NCBI GenBank assembly: GCA_018822545.1
Contig: JAHJKA010000054.1
Span: 1 to 64,000, forward strand
Direction: 5' to 3'
DNA: 64,000 bases
Source: Pseudomonadota bacterium
GTDB taxonomy: Bacteria; Desulfobacterota; Desulfobulbia; Desulfobulbales; SURF-16
Below the pieces are notes generated by a model. The model was not told the DNA's origin. It saw nothing but the letters and a program-made list of their open reading frames with translations, and ran no database searches. Each line of letters begins with the position of its first letter. The stretch's first letter is position 1. Shown in pieces: positions 35,930 to 44,196 of this stretch. The translations under genes were made by a program, and so were the position numbers.

Positions 35930-36244
35930 CTAGTCACCGATCTTCGACTTAAGATCAGGCATGGTTTCCGGTTTACGGCTGTCCCAGATCTTACTTTCCT
36001 TGCCGGTGGCAGTGACATTTTCGTAAATGCCATTATCGCGACGAACAAGCTTGGTAAACCCCATATTCTTCAAATCAGCATTGGTCTTCGGGGTGGAGAT
36101 ATTAACCCGAGACACCATGCGCCGCACCGCACCGCCGCACGCAGGACAGGTGGTCAATCTATCGCTGGCCATGGGCTGCAGCCACTCAAAACAACGGCCG
36201 ACATCACACCCTTCATCAATATGTTCGTAATCGTAGACAGGCAT
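35930..36244 (-). CDS. FmdB-like zinc-ribbon protein, variant
   Basis: 104 aa. MPVYDYEH and CPACGGAVRRMVS fit the FmdB family of small zinc-ribbon proteins. The first CxxC half is replaced by a changed arrangement (HIDEGCDVGRCFEW), so the N-terminal metal site may use C13/C18 and His, or be altered. Overlapped closely by the methyltransferase on the same strand (3 bases apart). Role unknown; several members occur beside redox genes. Confidence 0.7.
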   Translation of the reverse strand: MPVYDYEHIDEGCDVGRCFEWLQPMASDRLTTCPACGGAVRRMVSRVNISTPKTNADLKNMGFTKLVRRDNGIYENVTATGKESKIWDSRKPETMPDLKSKIGD

Positions 36245-36246
36245 AG

Positions 36247-36939
36247 TTATTTTTTAGTGAGCCGGTTCACCAAAATAGTAATTTTTTCACCCTCTTCATT
36301 CTGCATGGTACTTTTGCTGACAACTATCTTGAACTCTTTCTGGGCCAGATCAAGGAATTTGGGCACGGATTTACGCCGCACGTCATGGGCCAGGTAGATC
36401 TCACCGTCATCTTTGAGATACTCATTAAATATGGCAAGCAAGGGACCAAAAAATTCATCACGAAAGAGAATCTCGGCGCCAATGATACGATCAAACTTCG
36501 GCATCTCGGGCGGCTTGAGCCAATCTATCATCCGAAACTCAATATCATCAAAACCGTTAGCCGCCGCGCTCACCCTCTGAAAGTCAAGGATGTGGGGTTC
36601 ATAATCACTTAACGTCACCTTATAGCCACGGGCGGCTGCCACCAACCCGGGGGCAGCCATGCCGGCGCCCAGCTCAAGGAGTGTCTGCTTGCCCTTGGCA
36701 GGCATGGAGGCCATAACATGGGCAAGAACCATGGATGCTTCCCAGAGCTTGACCCAGAAAGGAAATTCTGAGACATTTTCAAAGGGATCTTTGCCGGCCA
36801 GCAGATGCTCAAGGTCGTTGACCTGCAGGATATCAAGCTGCAAATCCTGAATCTTCAAGGGGTTGAAGCCCACCTTGAATTGTTTGCGAATACGCTTCAA
36901 CACCTTCTGCGTTTTTTCTGATAAGTTCTTACTCTCCAC
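36247..36939 (-). CDS. Methyltransf_16-type protein lysine methyltransferase-like protein
   Basis: 230 aa. DPFENVSEFPFWVKLWEAS, LLELGAGMAAPGLVAAARG (motif I) and IDWLKPP followed by FDRIIGAEILFRDEF match the METTL20/ETFB-KMT type enzymes, in which a DPF...PFW.KLW block precedes the Rossmann core. The substrate protein is unknown. It is downstream of uppP and upstream of the FmdB-like gene. Confidence 0.7.
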   Translation of the reverse strand: MESKNLSEKTQKVLKRIRKQFKVGFNPLKIQDLQLDILQVNDLEHLLAGKDPFENVSEFPFWVKLWEASMVLAHVMASMPAKGKQTLLELGAGMAAPGLVAAARGYKVTLSDYEPHILDFQRVSAAANGFDDIEFRMIDWLKPPEMPKFDRIIGAEILFRDEFFGPLLAIFNEYLKDDGEIYLAHDVRRKSVPKFLDLAQKEFKIVVSKSTMQNEEGEKITILVNRLTKK

Positions 36940-37032
36940 AATAAACCTCTAGCTATAAAAAATTACAAATTCGATCATCATTCAAAGTGGCCAAGGACGA
37001 CCAGATACCCAGGACATCCTTCAATCTTTAAT

Positions 37033-37845
37033 TCAATAGCCCAGTGCCAGGGCTGATAATACCAGAGCTGTCAAAAAAAATCGATAATAGGCAAACACGG
37101 CCAGGGAATGGGTCTGGACAAAGCGCATAAGCAGGCTAATAAAAGCGTAGCCGGAAATGGCTGAAGAGAGAAAGCCGAGCCCATAAAAAAGATACTGGCC
37201 GCTGTCAAGACCCGGACCGGTAAAAAGCTTTACCAGTTTATAACTTGCCGCCCCGCAAATGACCGGCGCTGAGAGCAGGAACGAAAATCGGGCTGCAGCC
37301 ACCCGATTTAGGCCCAGAAAGAGCCCGGCGGTAATCGTCGAACCACTGCGGGAGACTCCCGGTATCAACGCCAAAGCCTGGGCGCAGCCGATAATCATAG
37401 TGTCCCAGAAACCTAAAGAGGAAAAACTGCGCTGCCGTGCCCCCCTTTTCTCGGCCCACCACAACATCAAACCAGCCGCACTTAAGCTAAAGGCCACCAA
37501 AAGCGGCGAACGGAAGATGGTCTCGAATTGCTCTCCCCAAAGCAAGCCAACAACCACGGCCGGCACTGTGGCATAACAGATGTAAAAGGCGATCTTCCGC
37601 TCCTGGGGACCCCGCTCCGGGCCATAATTTCCGAAAAAGGCCAACAGCAGATTGGCAAGGTCACGACGAAAATAAGCAAGGATAGCAGCCAGAGTGGCGA
37701 GATGAAGGACCACATCAAAGGTAAGGCTTGCCGCTTCCACCTGAAAAAAATGCTCGGCAAGAAACAGATGACCTGAGCTTGAGACAGGTAAGAATTCCGT
37801 GGCTCCCTGCAAAAAACCGAGAAATAGTGCGTAGAAAATTTCCAT
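37033..37845 (-). CDS. uppP: Undecaprenyl-diphosphatase
   Basis: 270 aa, start ATG 37845. Integral membrane phosphatase that recycles undecaprenyl diphosphate for peptidoglycan. LGFLQGATEFLPVSSSGHL, the AALIPG-type segment (ALALIPGVSRSGSTITAGLFLGLNR, shortened) and eight hydrophobic segments match BacA/UppP. No other cell-wall gene is adjacent. Confidence 0.93.
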   Translation of the reverse strand: MEIFYALFLGFLQGATEFLPVSSSGHLFLAEHFFQVEAASLTFDVVLHLATLAAILAYFRRDLANLLLAFFGNYGPERGPQERKIAFYICYATVPAVVVGLLWGEQFETIFRSPLLVAFSLSAAGLMLWWAEKRGARQRSFSSLGFWDTMIIGCAQALALIPGVSRSGSTITAGLFLGLNRVAAARFSFLLSAPVICGAASYKLVKLFTGPGLDSGQYLFYGLGFLSSAISGYAFISLLMRFVQTHSLAVFAYYRFFLTALVLSALALGY

Positions 37846-38010
37846 AAAATCACTTGTCAATGTGCTGATTACCGAGGCTCATACCACCAACCAACAGCCG
37901 TAAGCAGGAGCGCTGATTGTTGTTTACGCTGGTAACCTTCCGGTTTACGTTGCCAGCACGAACCCGAACAGATTTTCAAATCGCACCTTGTTGCAAAGGA
38001 GTTACTTGCC

Positions 38011-38499
38011 ATGTCCTGGCCCCCTTCCCTTGCCGATCTTCTTCTTGTCATCTTCCTGGTCCTGGGAATTTTCGGCACCTTTCTACCAGTCCTTCCCGGT
38101 CCATCGATCATTGTCGTTGGCGCCGTAATCCATGGCCTGATCACCGACTTTCAGCCCATTACCATGTTCCACTTCATGGTCCTCACCCTATGCGCCCTTG
38201 CGGCCTGGGGCAGCCAGTATATTCTCACCGCTTTGGGAGCCCACCATTTCGGCGGCTCCCAAAAAGGCATCTGGGGAGCGACCATCGGTCTTGTTATCGG
38301 CTTCTTTCTGCCCATAGCCGGGGGCATGCTCATCGGTGCCTTTATCGGTGGTCTGCTCTGCGAGCTCTCCTTTGAACAAAAAGAACTCCGGGCTGCTGCT
38401 AAATCAGGGGCCGGTGCCGTGGCAGGTATTATTTCATCCTTTGTGCTGGAGCTCATGATCTCCATAGGGATGGTCTATTATATCATCCGGCTTTTTTAA
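38011..38499 (+). CDS. DUF456 family membrane protein
   Basis: 162 aa with GGAG at the right distance before the ATG. Four to five hydrophobic segments rich in Gly; FGTFLPVLPGPSIIVVGAVIHGLI and GATIGLVIGFFLPIAGGMLIGAFIGG are typical of DUF456. The function is not known. Confidence 0.78.
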   Translation: MSWPPSLADLLLVIFLVLGIFGTFLPVLPGPSIIVVGAVIHGLITDFQPITMFHFMVLTLCALAAWGSQYILTALGAHHFGGSQKGIWGATIGLVIGFFLPIAGGMLIGAFIGGLLCELSFEQKELRAAAKSGAGAVAGIISSFVLELMISIGMVYYIIRLF

Positions 38500-38566
38500 C
38501 CGCCAAAAGGCTGGCCTTCCTGTACCACAACGAACTTGAGACAGAAAGCAATCTTTTGCATCTCCG

Positions 38567-38610
38567 TACACCCTTAAGGGGATATGCTAAAGAATGCCTC
38601 TATGGTGCAA
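38567..38610 (+). repeat. 43-bp dispersed repeat, copy 3 (diverged)
   Basis: TACACCCTTAAGGGGATATG followed by AAAGAATGCC and TATGGTGCAA, related to 6344-6386. It abuts the terminator of the YedE gene. Confidence 0.6.
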
Positions 38611-38614
38611 AAAA

Positions 38615-38651
38615 AAAGCGCATTCCCGTCAACCCGACAGGAATGCGCTTT
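38615..38651 (-). terminator. Terminator of the YedE gene
   Basis: AAAGCGCATTCC pairs with GGAATGCGCTTT; the minus strand continues with more than six T. It lies about 25 bases past the stop. Confidence 0.82.
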
Positions 38652-38673
38652 ATACGTCAGAATAAACTAGATT

Positions 38674-39984
38674 TTAGAAGTCAACAATCAGCTTATTGGT
38701 CTCTTCATTCCAGGTCACCACTAAATACCAGATAACCATAATAGCACCGATCAAAAACAAGGTGCCGGTGTAGCCGAACGTATCGGGCAGATAGACAAAT
38801 TTACCAAGCTTGCCCTCGCGCTCAAGGTTGATCTGGTCAGCACCAAAATTCTTAAACCACTTGGTGGTCAAAGAGTTGGCCAAGGCAAAGAAAGGCACAA
38901 CCAGAATAAGTTTCACCTGACCTTCACCCACACGCCAAAGGGTACCTGAACCACAACCACCGGCCAGCATGGCACCAAAACCGAAGATAGCACCACCGAC
39001 AATGGACCCCCAACCGAAGGTACCACGCACATAGTTGGCCTCGGCAAGCACAGGAATACCCTCGGCGCGCATGGGCACACCATATTTAAGAACAGCCGCG
39101 CCAATAGCCACCACAAAGATACTTAAGGCCACTGATTTGGCCAGGGTGCAATCACCTGTCATGTGGGGCTCACGAAAGCCCTGAACCATACACCAACGAC
39201 CGCGCTGCATGGTATAGCCAAGACCGGCAGCAATCATTATCAGACCACCGAGGCTCTTGAGATACTCTGCACTTTTCTCGCCGGAGAAAAGCACCCCGCC
39301 CATTTCGTCGATGCCTTCAACATCGTCGATACCGGCATATTTGTAGGCCCCGATAACAAGGGCAGCAAAACCGACAAAACCCAAGAAAGTCTTCATGCCC
39401 TGGGGAAAGTCAAAGGTCTTGGCACCACCGCTGCCCCAGGTGATATTTGACATCTCCCAGTAGATATACTTCAGGCCGCAGACAACACCGATAACGAGAC
39501 CGAGCCACATGGTAAAACCGTTAGCAGCCAGGTTGCCGATGGCGTTGTACATACCACCGACATTACACCCGCCGGACAGGGTGGAGCCGATACCCATAAG
39601 GATACCAGCCAGCATACCCTTAACAAGCTCAAGACGGGGCGGAACCCTGAAGGCAAAATCGCCGCCCAGACAGGCGGAGATAAAGGCACCGCCGATAAAA
39701 CCGATACCAATAACCGAACCAGAGTCGGTCAGCCAGCCGTTAGGAGCCGACAGATAGAGCTCCAAAAACCCAGATTCAGCGCCCACCATATTGGCGAAAC
39801 CATGAATCATCCAGTCGCCCCAGTTGCGGATAGCACCCACCGCCCCCCAAGGCCGCCACCAGGCCATGATCAAGACACTCAACAGACCAACAACAAGGCC
39901 CGTGATTGTCGCATTCCATTCCTCTTTACAGAGACGTTTGTACAGCTCGTTTACCTTGCTGACAACAATGCTTCCTTCGCTCAT
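38674..39984 (-). CDS. YeeE/YedE-family permease (sulfur-compound transport)
   Basis: 436 aa, multi-spanning, with an SD GGAGAGGAG 7-10 bases before the ATG. Family-specific cysteine and glycine motifs recur in both halves: TLSGGCNVGGMYNAIG, GRWCMVQGFREPHMTGD and LAGGCGSGTLWRVGEG. Members move thiosulfate or other reduced sulfur (TsuA-like) or supply selenium-related pathways. It is divergent from tusA and two DsrE-like genes, which makes sulfur the likely cargo. The N-terminus is cytoplasmic (KLxKEEWNATITG) before the first helix. Forms the Y element of the YTD-type cluster. Confidence 0.88.
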   Translation of the reverse strand: MSEGSIVVSKVNELYKRLCKEEWNATITGLVVGLLSVLIMAWWRPWGAVGAIRNWGDWMIHGFANMVGAESGFLELYLSAPNGWLTDSGSVIGIGFIGGAFISACLGGDFAFRVPPRLELVKGMLAGILMGIGSTLSGGCNVGGMYNAIGNLAANGFTMWLGLVIGVVCGLKYIYWEMSNITWGSGGAKTFDFPQGMKTFLGFVGFAALVIGAYKYAGIDDVEGIDEMGGVLFSGEKSAEYLKSLGGLIMIAAGLGYTMQRGRWCMVQGFREPHMTGDCTLAKSVALSIFVVAIGAAVLKYGVPMRAEGIPVLAEANYVRGTFGWGSIVGGAIFGFGAMLAGGCGSGTLWRVGEGQVKLILVVPFFALANSLTTKWFKNFGADQINLEREGKLGKFVYLPDTFGYTGTLFLIGAIMVIWYLVVTWNEETNKLIVDF

Positions 39985-40605
39985 AATTTCTCCTCTCCCT
40001 CAGTATGCTGTTCCATGAAATCCACGGTTCTCTCCAAAACCTATAACATGTGTCTTTTAGGACAAGCAGATCGTGGATTTGCCAACTTTTACACCTAACT
40101 CAGAAGAGACAAACAACCGCCGGTCGGCGCCCTTTCCCCTCTTCTTCGCAAACCCTTTTACAGCAGACCTTCCCAGAGACACGGTAATCATACCTAATCA
40201 GTCGAAAAATCCATTAGTTACCTGGATTGCTCACTGCAAAATCATTGAACCTCAATTCATTACCCATGGCGCTTTGGTTTGTCAACAATGATGTGTTCTT
40301 CATTCACTTTTTTTCCGAGGGCTAGGGCTGCGCCCAAAAGATGACAACTTACTGATATACCATTACTATTTCATCCTTGAACCACCGACACTGCTTCATC
40401 AATAACGGCATTGGCGCTCCTGGTTCAGGCGACACCAAAATGCCGATATGAATCCCTATTCATTATTTCTTGACACCCCCCCCCATTCCTGTTAGAGACT
40501 TTAATTCGTAATTTGCAATATCCTGTGCCAGCGGCACATGCGAGGTTAAAGCGGCGTTTGCCGCATCTGTTTACTTTACCTAATTTTTTTTGACGGAGGG
40601 TCCCC
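39985..40605. other. Regulatory gap between yedE and tusA
   Basis: 620 bases with no plausible gene. It must hold both promoters. A possible sigma-70 promoter for the rightward genes is given separately at 40470-40498. A small hairpin GCGGC-GTTT-GCCGC occurs at 40551-40564 in the tusA leader. Confidence 0.5.
40470..40498 (+). promoter_or_regulatory. Candidate promoter of tusA
   Basis: TTGACA at 40470-40475, 17-base spacer with a C tract, then TAGAGA at 40493-40498. The -35 is perfect and the -10 is poor. It would give a leader of roughly 100 bases before the GGAGGG of tusA. Confidence 0.35.
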
Positions 40606-40863
40606 ATGAGTGATCATTTAACTGCACCTGACGGTCTTGTAGTAGCCCGCACCCTTGATGCGAAAGGACTGAGCTGCCCCATGCCTTTACTGCGTACCAA
40701 GAAAGAGATCGATAAAATTAATGCCGGCGATATCCTTGAAATCCTTGGCACCGACCCGGGTTCTCGTAACGACCTTCCCGGTTGGTGCTCCCGAGCAGGC
40801 CATGAGTACCTCGGAGAGAAAGAAGATTCCGGTTTCATTCGTTTCTACCTAAGAAAGCAGTAA
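40606..40863 (+). CDS. tusA: TusA-family sulfur carrier protein
   Basis: 85 aa, start after ACGGAGGGTCCCC. The TusA active Cys sits in LDAKGLSCPMPLLRTKKEI (CPMP motif) and the C-terminal half has the two-layer fold pattern. A second cysteine in GWCSRAG occurs. TusA relays persulfide sulfur. Here it leads a run with two DsrE-like genes and a 58-residue gene, with a hairpin terminator right behind it. It is probably the sulfur carrier of a dissimilatory pathway, not of tRNA thiolation. Confidence 0.92.
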   Translation: MSDHLTAPDGLVVARTLDAKGLSCPMPLLRTKKEIDKINAGDILEILGTDPGSRNDLPGWCSRAGHEYLGEKEDSGFIRFYLRKQ

Positions 40864-40887
40864 TTGAAATCCTCAACCTGAGTTAAC

Positions 40888-40919
40888 GGCATATTCATCC
40901 CTGAATATGCCTTTTTTTT
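40888..40919 (+). terminator. Intrinsic terminator/attenuator between tusA and the dsrE-like gene
   Basis: A 10-bp perfect stem GGCATATTCA/TGAATATGCC with a 4-base loop is followed by eight T. Downstream, the first DsrE-like gene has its own SD (GGAGG). Either TusA is made in excess or the downstream genes have their own promoter. Confidence 0.8.
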
Positions 40920-40941
40920 CTTTTTTATTCTGGAGGATAAA

Positions 40942-41259
40942 ATGGCAAAGAGTATTGGTATTTTTGTTACGTCTCCTCAGCACATGCGGCACGTAATGGG
41001 AGTTACAGAAGCTGCCGTTGCTAAGGGCGCCAAGGTTAAAGTCTTCTTTACCTGGTATTCAACCCATCTGACAAAATGTGCTGCATTTCCTAAGCTTTGC
41101 GCTATGGAAGGTGTTGATGTCTCCATCTGTGTTGATAGCTACAAGAAGGCTGGCTACGACATTGAAGACATCCCCGCAGGTCTTACTAGCACCAAGATGG
41201 CCACCCAGGCTCAGCATGGCGCTATCATCGAAGACTATGACTGTTACCTGACCTTATAA
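40942..41259 (+). CDS. DsrE-like protein 1
   Basis: 105 aa with TGGAGGATAAA before the ATG. IGIFVTSPQHMRHVMGVTEAAVAKGAKVKVFFTWYST fits the DsrE/DsrF-like fold (a Rossmann-like beta-alpha protein). Cysteines at FTWYSTHLTKCAAFPKLCAMEG are likely redox or sulfur-handling residues, but not in the position of the classical DsrE active Cys as far as can be judged. Sits in the tusA run. Confidence 0.82.
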   Translation: MAKSIGIFVTSPQHMRHVMGVTEAAVAKGAKVKVFFTWYSTHLTKCAAFPKLCAMEGVDVSICVDSYKKAGYDIEDIPAGLTSTKMATQAQHGAIIEDYDCYLTL

Positions 41260-41271
41260 GGAGAGAACACA

Positions 41272-41604
41272 ATGTCTAAAGTAATATTCTTAATGCCCAG
41301 TAGGGAATATACCCTTGATGGTATTCGTTCTGCCCTTGGTCTTGCTGTAGAAAACATGTATGCCTTTGGCTGTGTTATGTACAATGACCTGACCGATGTC
41401 GCATGCAGCGACAAGGACATGAAAGAGTACCATATGGAGAATGTGGAATGGCTCCGCGACATGGAAGGCGACTGCTTTACCCTGCCTGAGTGTAACGCGA
41501 CTAATTTCGGCCTTACCCAGATGACCTTGGAAGAACTTGGCCAAAAGATGCGCGACATGGAATACATCATTCCTTACGGCATCATGAGAGCTGACAAGAG
41601 CTAA
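41272..41604 (+). CDS. DsrE/DsrF-like protein 2
   Basis: 110 aa, preceded by AAGGAGAGAACACA. MSKVIFLMPSREYTLDGIRSALGLAVENMYAFGCVMYND follows the same fold with a long first helix and conserved Cys in DVACSDKDMKEYHME and GDCFTLPECNATNF. It is 12 bases downstream of the previous gene. Probably the partner subunit of a DsrE-type complex. Not assigned to a named family with confidence. Confidence 0.75.
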   Translation: MSKVIFLMPSREYTLDGIRSALGLAVENMYAFGCVMYNDLTDVACSDKDMKEYHMENVEWLRDMEGDCFTLPECNATNFGLTQMTLEELGQKMRDMEYIIPYGIMRADKS

Positions 41605-41639
41605 GACCAATTACCCTTACTTAATACGGAGTTATCAAG

Positions 41640-41816
41640 ATGAAAATCTTACACGTTATGCGGTCCGCTGCGATCAATGATGATGTCAAGAAGCTCAAAG
41701 AAATCGTTTCCGCTGATCGCGAAAATGTTGAGTTCAACCTTGCTGTTGAGTCTCCAGATTACGCAAAGCTTGTTGATATGGTTTGGGATGCTGATCAGAC
41801 CATTTGCTGGTGGTAG
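41640..41816 (+). CDS. 58-residue conserved-looking small protein of the sulfur cluster
   Basis: 58 aa, MKILHVMRSAAINDDVKKLK... ending DQTICWW. Good SD (GGAG) eight bases before the ATG, the same strand and a 35-base gap to the previous gene, and an intrinsic terminator 30 bases after the stop support it as real. The amphipathic start and a Cys four residues from the end resemble DsrH/TusB-type small proteins, where a C-terminal Cys is functional, but the match is by eye. It is short enough to be lost by common length cut-offs. Confidence 0.7.
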   Translation: MKILHVMRSAAINDDVKKLKEIVSADRENVEFNLAVESPDYAKLVDMVWDADQTICWW

Positions 41817-41845
41817 ATCACTGACCTAAGCAACGATCTAAAAAT

Positions 41846-41887
41846 AAAAAAAGGGGCCTGGGCAATTTGCTCATGCCCCTTTTTTTA
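41846..41887 (+). terminator. Terminator of the tusA-dsrE operon
   Basis: AAAGGGGC pairs with GCCCCTTT around a loop that itself contains GGGCAA..TTGC-like pairing, followed by seven T. Confidence 0.8.
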
Positions 41888-41993
41888 TTTTTTCACCCAG
41901 GAGTGATTTCTTTTTTTCTTTCACTTCCCCCGATAATATGCTCATATTTCTGTTCCAGCACCTTTTTTTTGTTTTTCCCCAGCCAGGCCATTT

Positions 41994-43199
41994 ATGCAGC
42001 AAGCAGATGAAGTTGTTTTATCCATACTCAATACTATCAAGGAACTGGACCATCTTAATGATATTGATATGATTTTGGACCGCATCCTCTATGAGGCCCG
42101 TCGCCTCGCCAATGCGGATGCCGGTTCCATTTTTCTGGCCCAGGGAGAAAGCCTTGTCTTCAACCAGGTCCAGAACGACAGCCTCTATGGTAAAGACGGC
42201 AATCGCGCTGTCCAGTACACCAACCTCAGCGTGCCCTGCACCAACGCCTCAATCGTAGGTCATGCCGCCCGTTCCGATGAAATTATCGCCATCGACGATG
42301 CCTATAACCTGCCGAGCCACCTGCCCTGCACCTTCAACTCATCCTTTGATGAAGAATTTTCCTACCGCACCGTTTCCATCTTGGCCATCCCTCTGCACTC
42401 CTTCAACAACCAGATTGTTGGCGTCATGCAGCTCATCAACGCCCAGGACAAAAACAAGCGACCCATTCCTTTTTCAAAAAAAATCCAGACCTATCTCCAG
42501 CTCTTCTCCAATAATGCCGCCGTTGCCATTGAGCGAGGCACCATGAACCGGGAGCTGATTTTACGGATGGTCAAAATGTCAGAACTGCACGACCCTAAGG
42601 AAACCGGCGCTCATGTCCAACGGGTGGGGGCCTATAGTGCTGAGATATTCCGCCGCTGGGCCCAGAAATACGGTCTTGACACCCAGGAACTCAAATCCCG
42701 CCATGACATGATTCGCCTGGCCGCCATGCTCCATGACGTCGGCAAGGTCGGTATTGCCGATGTCATTCTTAAAAAACCTGGCCCCTTGGATGATACCGAA
42801 TTTTCCCACATCAAACAGCACACCATTCTGGGCGCCCGTCTCTTTGCCAACACCACCTCCAATCTCGACAAGATGAGTCTGGAGATTGCTCTGCATCACC
42901 ATGAAAAATGGGACGGCAGCGGGTATCCCGGCACCGTCGATCTGACCTTAGACAATTTTCTCTCCTGTTGTGCGCCACCCCTGAAAGGTGACAAAATCCC
43001 CCTGGAGGCCAGGATCACGGCCTTGGCCGATGTCTATGACGCCCTTTCCTCTACCCGTGTCTACAAAGAGGTGTGGGATGACGAGGACATCTATGCGGAG
43101 ATCCTGGCGAACTCGGGCAAACATTTTGATCCGGAAATCGTCGACATCTTTTTTGAAATCACCGACGTCCTCAAGGCGATCAGAAATCGTTATCAATAA
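41994..43199 (+). CDS. GAF-HD-GYP domain protein (cyclic di-GMP phosphodiesterase candidate)
   Basis: 401 aa. Residues about 20-175 are a GAF domain (NADAGSIFLAQGESLVFNQVQNDSL, TVSILAIPLHSFNNQIVGVMQLINA, shortened). The C-terminal half is HD-GYP: ETGAHVQRVGAYS, LHDVGKVGIADVIL, and HHHEKWDGSGYPG with the intact GYP. A roughly 20-residue insertion with two adjacent Cys (NFLSCCAPPLKGD) separates GYPG from KIPLEARITALADVYDAL. It breaks down c-di-GMP if active. No SD is obvious at the ATG. Confidence 0.85.
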   Translation: MQQADEVVLSILNTIKELDHLNDIDMILDRILYEARRLANADAGSIFLAQGESLVFNQVQNDSLYGKDGNRAVQYTNLSVPCTNASIVGHAARSDEIIAIDDAYNLPSHLPCTFNSSFDEEFSYRTVSILAIPLHSFNNQIVGVMQLINAQDKNKRPIPFSKKIQTYLQLFSNNAAVAIERGTMNRELILRMVKMSELHDPKETGAHVQRVGAYSAEIFRRWAQKYGLDTQELKSRHDMIRLAAMLHDVGKVGIADVILKKPGPLDDTEFSHIKQHTILGARLFANTTSNLDKMSLEIALHHHEKWDGSGYPGTVDLTLDNFLSCCAPPLKGDKIPLEARITALADVYDALSSTRVYKEVWDDEDIYAEILANSGKHFDPEIVDIFFEITDVLKAIRNRYQ

Positions 43200-43347
43200 C
43201 GGTCGTAACCGGCTCACATCTTCTCTTTTTTCCATTTCCTGCCGATCATCCTTGCTCATTCCCTGTTTTTTCTTATAGTACCGACAACCTTTTCATCTTA
43301 TAGAAGCTGCTACGCTCTTCTCTGCAATCATAATGAGGCCCCCCCAT

Positions 43348-44169
43348 ATGACGCCATACACCTACGACAAACTCGATCAGCCCGGCATCTCGGAATATAT
43401 CTTTCACCCAACACCCCCTTCCGGATCTCCTTGCCCTCCCAATGCTGAAGATATCCATCTTGAAGTTGCGCACAACATCACTCTTCATCTCCGCATTTTT
43501 CCTTCCGGCAATCTTGGCGCCCCCTGCCTGCTTTTTTTCCATGGCAATGGCGAGATTGTCTCTGACTATGATGATGCCGCCATCATGTACAACAAACGCG
43601 GTATCACCTTTATCGCCGCCGAATACCGGGGCTACGGCCATGCAACCGGAATCCCTTCTGCAAGCACCATGATGACGGACTGTCATGCCATCCTCGACGA
43701 AGTCTCATCCTGGCGCCATAAGCATGGTTACAAAGGGAAACTCCTGGTCATGGGCCGATCCCTTGGCAGCGCACCGGCCATTGAACTGGCCTGGGCCCAT
43801 GCTGATCTTATTGACGCCCTGCTTATCGACAGCGGCTTTGCCTTCACCCTGCCCCTCTTAGAGACTATCGGCGTTGATGTTGCAGCCTTGGAAATCTGTG
43901 AAGATGATGGTTTCCACAACTTGGACAAGATCAAAAAAATCTCCATGCCCACCTACATCATCCACGGCCAAAATGACGAAATCATTGCCCTCACCAATGC
44001 CATGGAACTTATTGCTGAGTCGATTGCCCATCAAAAGGAGTTCCAGACTGTCCCTCGAGCCGGCCACAACACAATCATGACCGCTGCCGGTGCAATGTAT
44101 TACGATGTGATGGGTCGCTTTATCGATACGATAGGCAAGGTGAGAAAAAAAAGATCAGGGGTGCGATAA
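43348..44169 (+). CDS. Alpha/beta hydrolase
   Basis: 273 aa from ATG 43348, chosen because GAGG lies seven to eight bases upstream; 43333 is the alternative. CLLFFHGNGEI (oxyanion hole HGN), YRGYGHATG, LLVMGRSLGSAPAIEL (nucleophile Ser in GRSLG), a late Asp in IHGQNDEI and His in AGHNTIM complete the triad. Substrate unknown. Confidence 0.8.
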   Translation: MTPYTYDKLDQPGISEYIFHPTPPSGSPCPPNAEDIHLEVAHNITLHLRIFPSGNLGAPCLLFFHGNGEIVSDYDDAAIMYNKRGITFIAAEYRGYGHATGIPSASTMMTDCHAILDEVSSWRHKHGYKGKLLVMGRSLGSAPAIELAWAHADLIDALLIDSGFAFTLPLLETIGVDVAALEICEDDGFHNLDKIKKISMPTYIIHGQNDEIIALTNAMELIAESIAHQKEFQTVPRAGHNTIMTAAGAMYYDVMGRFIDTIGKVRKKRSGVR

Positions 44170-44196
44170 CGGCCATCTCACCCTCTGGGGGATAGA

